A stretch of DNA of 19,136 nucleotides, taken from contig JAKACE010000002.1 of assembly GCA_021821705.1 (NCBI GenBank), forward strand, positions 1 through 19,136, read 5' to 3'. The notes beneath the pieces are model-generated. The model was not told the origin of the DNA. It worked only from the letters and a program-made list of their open reading frames with translations, and did not search any database. Positions 7,690-14,016 of the stretch are shown here, one piece after another. Position 1 is the stretch's first letter. Each line of letters starts with the position of its first letter. Position numbers and translations under genes: made by a program. The stretch is from Actinomycetes bacterium. GTDB taxonomy: Bacteria; Actinomycetota; Acidimicrobiia; Acidimicrobiales; Palsa-688.

Positions 7690-8553
7690 ATGAGACGTAC
7701 GGCGAAGGCCCCCGCCTCCTCGGCCAACTTGGGCCCCGGTTTCGACAGTCTGGCAGTGGCGCTCGGCCTGTATGTCGAGGTGGCGGTTTCGCCGCGGCCC
7801 GAGGGGCTGCTGGTGACGGCCGAAGGCGAGGGGTCCGAGCTGGCGCGGGGAGGCGAGCACCTGGCGGCGCAGGTCGTGTGCTCGGTGCTCGGCCACGACA
7901 GGGCTCATGTGCATGTCCGCTCGCAGGTGCCGGTGGCGCGTGGTCTCGGCTCTTCTGCGGCCCTGGCGGTTGCGGCTGCGGCTGCGGCCGGAGCACCGGA
8001 GCCCCTGCTGGCCGGCTTCGCCGTGGACGGTCACCCCGAGAACGCGGCGGCCTCGGCCCTGGGCGGCCTGGTGGCGGCGGCGGTTGTGGACGGGTCGGCC
8101 GTCGCCCGCAGGCTGCGCCTCGACTCGGCGCTGCGCTTCGTGGTCCTGGTGCCGGAGCGGAGGTTGTCAACGGCGGCGGCCCGCAGGGCTTTGCCGGTGC
8201 AGGTCAGCCACGTCGACGCCGCCTTCAACCTGGGCCGCATGGGCCTGATGGTGGCCGGCCTGGCAGACGCCGACGGCCTGGTGGCAGCGGCGGCACAGGA
8301 CCGGCTGCACCAGGATGCCCGCTCCGCCCTCTTCCCCGAGTCGGTGCCGCTGCTGGCGGCGCTGCTCGACGCCGGAGCGCTGGCCTCGTGTTGGTCGGGT
8401 GCAGGGCCGAGCCTGCTCGGCATCTGCCACGCAGGTGTGGCGGCGGCACTCGCCGCCCGCGCCGGCGAGGCGATGGCAGCGCTGGGGGTGGCGGGCCAGG
8501 TGCTGGTGCTCGAAGCCGACCGTACCGGGGTGGTCGTCACCGAGGAAGGCTGA
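7690..8553 (+). CDS. thrB: Homoserine kinase (GHMP family)
   Basis: ThrB phosphorylates homoserine with ATP, the penultimate step to threonine. The 287-residue protein shows the GHMP-kinase landmarks. These are an N-terminal KAPASSANLGPGFDSLAVAL, the phosphate-binding loop PVARGLGSSAA (residues 81-91), and a C-terminal glycine-rich SGAGPSLLGI. The first of these, with PASSANLGPGFD, is characteristic of homoserine kinases rather than mevalonate or galactokinases. It begins 13 bp after ftsK with no clear Shine-Dalgarno and ends 45 bp before rimO. In many actinobacteria thrB follows hom and thrC; here it stands without them between ftsK and rimO, so it is probably transcribed with ftsK. Codon use matches the neighbours. 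Confidence 0.92.
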   Translation: MRRTAKAPASSANLGPGFDSLAVALGLYVEVAVSPRPEGLLVTAEGEGSELARGGEHLAAQVVCSVLGHDRAHVHVRSQVPVARGLGSSAALAVAAAAAAGAPEPLLAGFAVDGHPENAAASALGGLVAAAVVDGSAVARRLRLDSALRFVVLVPERRLSTAAARRALPVQVSHVDAAFNLGRMGLMVAGLADADGLVAAAAQDRLHQDARSALFPESVPLLAALLDAGALASCWSGAGPSLLGICHAGVAAALAARAGEAMAALGVAGQVLVLEADRTGVVVTEEG

Positions 8554-8585
8554 GCACTCCGCCCGGGCCGGTGCCAGCCGCCCTG

Positions 8586-8591
8586 TACGCT
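8586..8591 (+). promoter_or_regulatory. Putative -10 box, leaderless rimO transcript
   Basis: TACGCT matches TANNNT and lies seven bases before the rimO ATG, in a 45-bp gap with no Shine-Dalgarno sequence. This is the arrangement expected for a leaderless actinobacterial mRNA starting at the A of the ATG. No -35 is recognisable. Confidence 0.45.
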
Positions 8592-8598
8592 TGCCTGG

Positions 8599-10005
8599 AT
8601 GGCAGGTCGTTACTGGCTGGAGACGCTCGGCTGTCCCAAGAACCAGGTCGACTCCGACAAGATCGAGGGCCTGCTTCGGGGTGAGGGTTACGAGCCCGCC
8701 GGCGGGCCGGACGCCGCCGATCTGGTGGTGGTCAATACCTGTGCTTTCATCGAGGCGGCACGCGAGGAGTCGATCGGGACGGTCCTGGAGCTGGCATCGG
8801 CCAAGAAGCAGGGCGCCCGGTTGGTTGTGACCGGTTGCCTGGCCGAGCGCTACGGGGCCGAGCTGGCCGATTCCATGCCCGAGGTCGACCGCATTGCGGG
8901 CTTCGGGATGGACCTGACAGGCCCCGGCGGCCCGCAGCGGGAGCGGAGTGTGCCTGTCGTGCTGGGCAGCCGGCGCGCCGGTACGACGAGCACGCCGGCA
9001 GCAGCCGGTCTCCAACGTGAGGTTCCCGCTTTCGACCTGCTCAACCTGGCGCGCCCGGCGGGCGGGCGGCCCTGGGCCTACGTCAAGGTGGCCGAGGGCT
9101 GCGACCGTAACTGTGGTTTCTGTGCCATTCCCTCGTTCCGCGGCCCACAGCGCTCGCGAACGGCGGCATCGGTGCTCGAGGAGGTCGAGGCCCTGGACGC
9201 CGAGGAGATCGTCCTGGTCGCCCAGGACCTGGTGTCCTGGGGTCGTGATGCCAGCAGGCGTGCCGATATGCGGGAGGCCCCCGGGGGCGACGACGGCTGG
9301 CCCAGGGGCCTTGTCGACCTCGTCAGAGCGGTGAGCGAGCGCACCGAGCGCACCCGGCTCTTGTACCTCTATCCCTCCGGGCTGACCGAGGAGCTGATCG
9401 AGGTCGTCGGCGACAGTGGCTGCCCCTACTACGACCTTTCGCTGCAGCACGTCTCCCAGCCGCTACTGCGGCGTATGCGCCGCCGTGGTGACGCCGACAC
9501 CTTCGCCGCCAAGGTGGCCCGCATCCGCGACCTGTACCCGGGCGCCGTCCTGCGCTCGTCCTTCATCATCGGCTACCCCGGGGAGACCGAGGAGGACCAC
9601 GATGCGCTCCTCGAGTTCCTGCGGGACGTGGAGCTGGATTGGGTCGGCTTCTTCGCCTATTCCGAAGAAGAGGGTACATATGCCGCTGGTCTGCCCGGCA
9701 AGGTGCCGGCCCCTCTGGTGGCGGAGCGGACCAGGGAGTGCTCGGAGTTGCAGGACCGTGTCACAGCGCACAAGCGAGCCGCGTTGGTAGGGACGACATG
9801 CCGCGTGCTGGTGGATGCCCCGGGGCAGGCCCGCAGTTACCGCGAGGCACCCGAGATAGACGGGATCGTGCAGGTGCCGGAGCACCTGGCTGCCGGCACG
9901 TGGGCAGAGGTACGCGTTGTGGAGGCGACCGGGCCCGACCTGGTCGCCGTCGTCGATGAGCCAGCCGCCCGTCAGGTTGCGCAGCCGGAGGGGCGCAGCA
10001 GGTGA
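8599..10005 (+). CDS. rimO: Ribosomal protein S12 methylthiotransferase RimO
   Basis: RimO is a radical-SAM enzyme with two [4Fe-4S] clusters that methylthiolates an aspartate of ribosomal protein S12. The 468-residue protein has the N-terminal UPF0004 domain with cluster cysteines C12 (LETLGCPKN), C48 (VVNTCAF) and C80 (VVTGCLAE). The radical-SAM motif CDRNCGFC (C168, C172, C175) is followed by AIPSFRG, and a C-terminal TRAM domain begins near residue 385. LGCPKNQVDSD and CDRNCGFCAIPSFRG are RimO-type signatures and separate it from MiaB, which is also in this window. The family is normally 430-460 residues; a region between the domains (about 108-145) is low complexity. The ATG has a TANNNT box seven bases upstream and no Shine-Dalgarno. 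It overlaps pgsA by 4 bp (GTGA). Confidence 0.95.
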   Translation: MAGRYWLETLGCPKNQVDSDKIEGLLRGEGYEPAGGPDAADLVVVNTCAFIEAAREESIGTVLELASAKKQGARLVVTGCLAERYGAELADSMPEVDRIAGFGMDLTGPGGPQRERSVPVVLGSRRAGTTSTPAAAGLQREVPAFDLLNLARPAGGRPWAYVKVAEGCDRNCGFCAIPSFRGPQRSRTAASVLEEVEALDAEEIVLVAQDLVSWGRDASRRADMREAPGGDDGWPRGLVDLVRAVSERTERTRLLYLYPSGLTEELIEVVGDSGCPYYDLSLQHVSQPLLRRMRRRGDADTFAAKVARIRDLYPGAVLRSSFIIGYPGETEEDHDALLEFLRDVELDWVGFFAYSEEEGTYAAGLPGKVPAPLVAERTRECSELQDRVTAHKRAALVGTTCRVLVDAPGQARSYREAPEIDGIVQVPEHLAAGTWAEVRVVEATGPDLVAVVDEPAARQVAQPEGRSR

Positions 10006-10610
10006 GCGAGGACATGGCTGCCCCAGGAACCCTGCGCAGCGCCCCGGCCGAGGTGGTACCCTCCCCGTGGCGCCTGCGTACCGCCGCCAACGGCGTGACA
10101 GCCCTGCGCATTGCCGCCACCCCGGTCCTGGTGATGGTGGTGCTGGCAAGGGTACCGTCCTGGGGTGCCCTGGCCCTGTGGGCTGCCCTGGCGCTGAGCG
10201 ACGGTGCCGACGGTTGGTTGGCGCGCCGACGGGGCACGAGTGCATCGGGGGCCTTCCTCGACCCGTTGGCGGACAAGTTCCTCGTCCTCGGAGCGCTGTG
10301 CGCGCTGGCGGACCTCGGGCGCCTCTCGTGGGCGCCTGTGGCCCTCTTGGCGGCGCGCGAGCTGCTGATCACCGGCTTCCGCATCGCGGTCGCCCGTCAT
10401 GGGACCAGCGTCCCGGCCCGCCGGTCGGCCAAGGCGAAGACGGTTGTGGAGTTCGCCGCGGTTGCCTGGGCGCTCCTGCCGGGCGCACCGGGACAGGGCC
10501 CCGTATCGCGCGACCTGCTCTGGCTGGCAGTGGCCCTGGCGTGGGCCAGCGGCGTGCAGTACCTGGCCGATTCGCGTGCCGCCGGCCGCCGGCCGGCTGT
10601 GAGGGTGTAG
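10002..10610 (+). CDS. pgsA: CDP-diacylglycerol-glycerol-3-phosphate 3-phosphatidyltransferase
   Basis: This integral membrane CDP-alcohol phosphatidyltransferase most likely makes phosphatidylglycerophosphate. The 202-residue protein has several hydrophobic helices and the catalytic signature SDGADGWLAR ... GAFLDPLADK (about residues 66-91), containing the four aspartates that bind metal and CDP-lipid. The spacing between AR and the next motif glycine is seven residues, one shorter than in Escherichia coli PgsA. GTG 10002 overlaps the rimO stop (GTGA), and GGAGG at 9987-9991 lies at usable distance. The order rimO-pgsA-cinA supports PgsA over cardiolipin or phosphatidylinositol synthases, which share the motif. 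It ends two bases before cinA. Confidence 0.88.
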   Translation: MSEDMAAPGTLRSAPAEVVPSPWRLRTAANGVTALRIAATPVLVMVVLARVPSWGALALWAALALSDGADGWLARRRGTSASGAFLDPLADKFLVLGALCALADLGRLSWAPVALLAARELLITGFRIAVARHGTSVPARRSAKAKTVVEFAAVAWALLPGAPGQGPVSRDLLWLAVALAWASGVQYLADSRAAGRRPAVRV

Positions 10611-10612
10611 GC

Positions 10613-11860
10613 ATGGCCCTGGCCTGCGAGGTCCTCGCCATCGGTACTGAGCTGTTGCTCGGTCAAGTGGTAGACACCAACTCCGCCTGGATAGGTGAGC
10701 GCTTGGCCGAGGCCGGCATCTCCTGTTACTACCAGGCCAAAGTGGGTGACAACCACGACCGGATAGTGGCGGCGCTGCATTCGGCTCTCGGGCGCTCCGA
10801 CGCAGTGATCTGCTGCGGTGGTCTGGGCCCGACCCAGGACGACATCACGCGAGAGGCGATCGCCGAGGTGATGGGCGTCGGGCTTCGGCGCGACCAGGCC
10901 ATCGAGGCCGGGTTGCGCGAGCGCTTCCGCGGCCGCGACGTGCCTGTGAGCAACTACCGCCAGGCAGATGTCCCCGAAGGGTCGACGCCTGTCCTGGCCT
11001 CGGTCGGGACCGCACCTGGTCTGATCTGCCCCGTGGGGGGCAAGGTCGTCTATGCCGTGCCGGGCGTGCCATCGGAGATGCGTGAGATGGTCGGTGGGCC
11101 GGTCATCGAGGACCTGGTGGCACGTTCGGGCGAGCAGGCCACCGTCCGTAGCCGGTTCCTACGGGTATGGGGCGTGCCCGAGTCCAAGGTGGCAGAGGTG
11201 GTCGCCCCCCGGCTCGGTGCCCTGGAGGGGGGGCCGACGACGATAGCGTTCCTTGCCAACGTCACCGAGGGCGTAAGGGTGAGGATCACCGCCCGGGCCA
11301 GTGGCCCGGACGCGACGGCCAAGGCTACTGCCGCTCTGGACGCGGAGGAGGCCGCCCTGCGGGAGCTGCTGGGTGGAGCGGTGGGTGGTGTGGACGACGA
11401 GGGCCTCGAGGTCGTGGTCGGCCGCTTGCTTGCCCACGCTGGCCTGCGGTTGGCAGTGGCCGAGTCCATGACGGGCGGGCTGGTCTCCGCCCGGCTGACC
11501 TCGGTGCCGGGTGCCAGCAGGTGGTTCGCCGGGGGTGTCGTCAGCTACACCCCACAGGTCAAGCGGTCCGTGCTCGGTGTCGGCCCGGGCCCTGTGGTGA
11601 CATCGGAGGCAGCCCAGGAGATGGCTGCAGGGGTGCGCCAAGCCTTGGGGGCCGACGTCGCCGTCTCGCTAACGGGGGTGGCGGGCCCGGACGCCCAGGA
11701 AGACCAGCCTGTGGGCACGCTGTTCGTAGGCTTGGACCTGCAGGGGGAGGTCAGCGCCCGCAAAGCCGTGCTCGGTGGTGGCGGCCGTCAGTTGGTGCGG
11801 GAGCGGGCCGCAACTTACGCCTTGGACATGTTGCGCCAACACCTGCTCCAGGCGCATTAG
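10613..11860 (+). CDS. cinA: CinA family protein: ADP-ribose pyrophosphatase-like domain plus NMN amidohydrolase
   Basis: CinA has 415 residues in two parts. The N-terminal COG1058/MoCF domain carries GTELLLGQVVDTNSAWI and GGLGPTQDDITREA, the metal and phosphate-binding elements of its pyrophosphatase activity. The C-terminal PncC domain (about residues 260-415) deaminates nicotinamide mononucleotide to nicotinate mononucleotide. It shows AESMTGGLVSARLT with the catalytic serine region, VVSYTPQVKRSVLGV with the YxxxxK element, and SLTGVAGPD. Length matches full-size CinA. ATG 10613 lies two bases after pgsA, with GAGGG at 10601-10605 as a ribosome binding site. The reading frame is open further upstream, but that part runs through pgsA without homology. 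In many bacteria cinA precedes recA in one operon; here recA is on the opposite strand, facing it. Confidence 0.94.
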   Translation: MALACEVLAIGTELLLGQVVDTNSAWIGERLAEAGISCYYQAKVGDNHDRIVAALHSALGRSDAVICCGGLGPTQDDITREAIAEVMGVGLRRDQAIEAGLRERFRGRDVPVSNYRQADVPEGSTPVLASVGTAPGLICPVGGKVVYAVPGVPSEMREMVGGPVIEDLVARSGEQATVRSRFLRVWGVPESKVAEVVAPRLGALEGGPTTIAFLANVTEGVRVRITARASGPDATAKATAALDAEEAALRELLGGAVGGVDDEGLEVVVGRLLAHAGLRLAVAESMTGGLVSARLTSVPGASRWFAGGVVSYTPQVKRSVLGVGPGPVVTSEAAQEMAAGVRQALGADVAVSLTGVAGPDAQEDQPVGTLFVGLDLQGEVSARKAVLGGGGRQLVRERAATYALDMLRQHLLQAH

Positions 11861-11872
11861 GGGCAGCGGCCG

Positions 11873-11905
11873 GGCCCGCCGTTTGCAGGACGGACCGGGC
11901 GGGTC
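11873..11905. terminator. Bidirectional hairpin between convergent genes
   Basis: GGCCCGCC (11873-11880) pairs with GGCGGGTC (11898-11905), eight pairs including one G-U, around a 17-nt loop that contains a further CCGT/ACGG pairing. It lies in the 44-bp gap between the cinA stop and the stop of the minus-strand gene. No U-run is present, as is common in high-GC actinobacteria. Confidence 0.5.
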
Positions 11906-12369
11906 TAGCCGAACCAGTGCAGGGCCAGCACTTCGCTGACTCTCTCGCGCAGGCTGGCCCGACGGGCCACGAGATCGTCGTGCTCGGCCGTCAGGCGCTG
12001 GCGTTCCTCTAGGGACTGCCAGCTCATGGGCATGTCGAGGATGGCGTTGGCTTGCTGGCGGGTGTAGCCGAAGGGCTCGTGTTGCAGTGCGATGAGCGCA
12101 GTCTGGCGGTCCCGCGCGAACTGGAGAGCCTTGTTGACGCGCTCCAGCTGGGAGTGAGCGTCGATGAGGCCTTCAACCACGTGGATGCGCGTGTCCAGCT
12201 CAGCCAGCTCGCTGGAGAGCTGAGGCGTCGTCAAATCCAGGACGGCGCCGGTATTGCCAAAGGTGAAAGCCGCCACTGAGGCCTCCTGAGGGGGGACCGG
12301 CTTGGAGTCTGTCTTGGACGTCGTACCAAGCAACCAACCCGTAAACGTTGCGTTACGAGTATGGCACAT
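11905..12369 (-). CDS. Orphan protein resembling the GyrA/ParC exit-gate coiled-coil region
   Basis: The 154-residue product is predicted to be almost all helical and charged after residue about 45. From residue about 58 it follows the GyrA segment between the tower and exit-gate helices. DTRIHVVEGLIDAHSQLERV matches the RxHIxEGLxxAxxxLDxV pattern. FGYTRQQANAILDM matches the F-x-L-(S/T)-x-x-Q-A-x-AILDM gate motif, and LEERQRL...EHDDLVARRASLRERV matches the return helix. No catalytic tyrosine, winged helix or beta-pinwheel is present. ATG 12369 has AGGAGG seven bases upstream and a TAGTTT -10 box before that. GTG 12276 also has AGGAGG and would give 123 residues. Third-position GC appears normal after the second start and lower before it. 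Homology is by eye; function is unknown. It could affect gyrase by subunit mimicry. Confidence 0.72.
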   Translation of the reverse strand: MCHTRNATFTGWLLGTTSKTDSKPVPPQEASVAAFTFGNTGAVLDLTTPQLSSELAELDTRIHVVEGLIDAHSQLERVNKALQFARDRQTALIALQHEPFGYTRQQANAILDMPMSWQSLEERQRLTAEHDDLVARRASLRERVSEVLALHWFG

Positions 12370-12442
12370 CGTGCCTCCTGTTGCCAGAGGCAGGGGAAAC
12401 TATTGTGTCACAACGGGGCTTCTTCTAAGGCGTGGTAGAAGT
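12340..12442 (-). promoter_or_regulatory. Promoter and dyad-rich control region of the GyrA-like gene
   Basis: On the minus strand TAGTTT (12402-12397) fits a -10 box. Transcription would start near 12390, leaving a short leader with AGGAGG (12379-12374) before ATG 12369. Five perfect inverted repeats lie here: CGTAA-N8-TTACG (12340-12357), GGCAC-N3-GTGCC (12363-12375, spanning the start codon), TGCC-N3-GGCA (12382-12392), TTGTG-N1-CACAA (12403-12413, touching the -10) and CTTCTA-N8-TAGAAG (12423-12442, at the -35 position). No good -35 hexamer is seen, which suits an activated or repressed promoter. Confidence 0.45.
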
Positions 12443-12596
12443 CGCAAGGGGCCGTTGCGGGCCGTGCGGCGGACTGGACGGCCACCCGGTGCGGGCCGTT
12501 GCCCTGGTGCGGCGACATCCACTGGAAGGGGGGCCTGCGCGCCCCGGCGCTCAATCCGAGGCCATGAGTGCCAAGGGGCACAGTGCCCGGACGCGG
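12443..12596. other. Non-coding spacer downstream of recA
   Basis: Together with the promoter region and the recA terminator this makes about 300 bases without a gene (12370-12673). No supported frame with homology is seen on either strand. The only structure noted is the dyad GGGCAC-A-GTGCCC at 12576-12588, just beyond the recA terminator, possibly a second weak hairpin. recX, expected here, is absent. Confidence 0.5.
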
Positions 12597-12623
12597 AACA
12601 CCGGTCCCCAGGGGACCGGTGTT
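12597..12623 (-). terminator. recA terminator hairpin
   Basis: A 27-nt inverted repeat is symmetric about 12610: AACACCGGTCCCC at 12597-12609 mirrors 12611-12623. It begins 50 nt downstream of the recA stop and can form a stem of at least ten pairs with a small loop. No U-run follows, but strength and position fit factor-independent termination of recA in a high-GC genome. Confidence 0.7.
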
Positions 12624-12673
12624 GTTGTGGTTGGGCAGGCTGGCGGGAGGCAGGCTGGGCGTGGGCCCGGGCC

Positions 12674-13753
12674 TCAGTCTTCGAGGACCAGCGGCGCTTC
12701 GGCGTCGGGAGCGTTCTCAGGTGCCGAAGACACGCCCACCTTTTGGCGGACCTTCTCGGAGATCTCGATCATCAGCTCGAGGTTCTCCGCCAGGAAGGCC
12801 TTGGCGTTCTCGCGTCCCTGACCTATCTGCTCACCTTCGTAGGTGTACCAGGCCCCTGACTTCCGCACGATGCCGAGGTCCGTCGCAACGTCGAGCAGGG
12901 TGCCCTCGCGGCTTATGCCCTTGGAGTACATGATGTCGAACTCGCACTGTTTGAAAGGGGCAGCGCACTTGTTCTTCACGACCTTGACCCTCGTGCGGTT
13001 GCCAACCACTTCGGCCCCGTCCTTGATGGACTCGATCCTGCGGATGTCGAGACGGACCGACGAGTAGAACTTGAGGGCGCGGCCGCCTGGAGTGACTTCT
13101 GGTGACCCGAACATCACGCCAACCTTCTCACGGAGCTGGTTGATGAAGACGGCAATCGTGTTGGACTTGCTGAGAGTGGCGGTGATCTTGCGAAGGGCCT
13201 GGGACATCAGGCGGGCCTGGAGGCCCACGTGGGTGTCGCCCATCTCGCCTTCGATCTCGGCCCGCGGGGTCAGGGCAGCGACGGAGTCGATCACGATGAC
13301 GTCCAGGGCACCCGAGCGGATCAGCATGTCCACGATCTCGAGTGCCTGCTCACCGGTGTCCGGCTGTGAGATGAGCAGGTCGTCTACGTTGACACCGATC
13401 GCCTTGGCGTAGGTGGGGTCCATGGCGTGCTCGGCGTCGATGTACGCACAAATCCCGCCGTTGCGCTGGGCTTCGGCGACAACGTGCATTGCCAGCGTGC
13501 TCTTGCCGGACGATTCCGGCCCGAAGAGCTCCACGACGCGTCCCCGTGGCAACCCACCGATGCCGAGAGCCAGGTCCAGGGAAAGGGCGCCGGTCGACAC
13601 GGCCTCGACCTGCATGTGGGCGTTCTCACCCATGCGCATGATGGCGCCTTTGCCAAATTGCTTCTCGATCTGGCCCAGGGCCATGTCCAGTGCCTTGTCA
13701 CGTTCCACCGGGGGGACCGTCCTCTCGTCGTTGTCGTCGCTGACTGGCAGCAA
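12674..13753 (-). CDS. recA: Recombinase RecA
   Basis: RecA binds single-stranded DNA, drives strand exchange and triggers LexA self-cleavage. The 359-residue protein is complete and has no intein, unlike Mycobacterium tuberculosis RecA. Walker A is GPESSGKST (78-86). The helices around [16 protein letters not shown], the Walker B strand [22 protein letters not shown], loop 1 and loop 2 ([29 protein letters not shown]) are all intact, followed by an acidic C-terminus. The first start after an in-frame stop is TTG 13753, which lacks a Shine-Dalgarno. GTG 13708 (residue 16) follows GAGAGGA at a long spacing and may be the true start. The gene is driven by an SOS-box promoter and ends with a strong hairpin, so it is probably monocistronic. 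It runs opposite to cinA and miaB. Confidence 0.98.
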   Translation of the reverse strand: MLPVSDDNDERTVPPVERDKALDMALGQIEKQFGKGAIMRMGENAHMQVEAVSTGALSLDLALGIGGLPRGRVVELFGPESSGKSTLAMHVVAEAQRNGGICAYIDAEHAMDPTYAKAIGVNVDDLLISQPDTGEQALEIVDMLIRSGALDVIVIDSVAALTPRAEIEGEMGDTHVGLQARLMSQALRKITATLSKSNTIAVFINQLREKVGVMFGSPEVTPGGRALKFYSSVRLDIRRIESIKDGAEVVGNRTRVKVVKNKCAAPFKQCEFDIMYSKGISREGTLLDVATDLGIVRKSGAWYTYEGEQIGQGRENAKAFLAENLELMIEISEKVRQKVGVSSAPENAPDAEAPLVLED

Positions 13754-13832
13754 CCTATGAAGGGGGTGTGACCGTTATGGCTGCGGGATGCCGGCCGGGC
13801 GGCCGGGCTGCCTGTAGCTCTCTAATGCCAAC

Positions 13833-13861
13833 ACTGTAACTACGGTCGAGCGTAATTGCAA
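13833..13861 (-). promoter_or_regulatory. recA: recA promoter (-35 TTGCAA, -10 TACAGT)
   Basis: On the minus strand TTGCAA (13861-13856) and TACAGT (13838-13833) are separated by exactly 17 bp, a good housekeeping-sigma promoter. Transcription would start near 13826, giving a leader of about 70 nt to the TTG or about 120 nt to the GTG start. Confidence 0.7.
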
Positions 13862-13872
13862 ACATGTGTTCG
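13859..13872 (-). promoter_or_regulatory. LexA-binding SOS box of recA
   Basis: Read on the minus strand the sequence is CGAACACATGTTTG. It matches the Gram-positive/actinobacterial SOS consensus CGAAC-N4-GTTYG at every fixed position. It overlaps the recA -35 hexamer by three bases, so bound LexA would block polymerase. Confidence 0.85.
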
Positions 13873-13917
13873 GTGGGGGATGGGCCGGCGCCGGCCGGCG
13901 GTGGGGGATGGGCCGGC
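13872..13917. repeat. Duplicated G-rich 18-mer, 28-bp period
   Basis: GGTGGGGGATGGGCCGGC occurs at 13872-13889 and again, identical, at 13900-13917. The second copy runs into the 19-bp array. The runs of G could support a G-quadruplex on the plus strand beside the SOS box. Confidence 0.7.
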
Positions 13918-13986
13918 GGTGCCGGTAGGGGCCGGCGGTGCTGGTGCGGGCCGGCGGTGCTGGTGCGGGCCGGTGGTGCCGGTGCC
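13911..13986. repeat. 19-bp tandem repeat, four units, between thpR and recA
   Basis: Four head-to-tail units occupy 13911-13929, 13930-13948, 13949-13967 and 13968-13986. Units two and three are identical (GGCCGGCGGTGCTGGTGCG); units one and four differ at a few positions. The array lies between the thpR stop (14017) and the recA SOS box. A 19-bp period is not a codon multiple, which argues against coding. Confidence 0.85.
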
Positions 13987-14016
13987 CTATCGGCCGGCTG
14001 CGGACCGGTGGGGTGC

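Noticed and set aside
4014..7727. 1237-codon open frame on the minus strand across rnj, ftsK and the thrB start
   Set aside because: It is fully antisense to two well-supported genes, shows no recognisable domain, and is rich in His, Gly, Arg and Gln as expected from reading high-GC codons backwards.
8167..9450. 427-codon minus-strand frame across thrB and rimO
   Set aside because: Antisense shadow with no family motif; both sense genes have complete catalytic signatures.
9917..10612. Upstream extension of the cinA frame through pgsA
   Set aside because: It is out of frame with a clear PgsA, and CinA homology begins at ATG 10613.
11905..12369. Divergent RecX, given its place after recA
   Set aside because: No RecX three-helix repeat pattern is visible, while the HVVEGL and QANAILDM segments match GyrA/ParC.
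12443..12596. Possible tRNA or small RNA gene in the gap after recA
   Set aside because: No cloverleaf, T-loop or anticodon arm could be drawn; only a short dyad was found.
13911..13986. CRISPR array
   Set aside because: Units are directly adjacent with no spacers and the period is only 19 bp.
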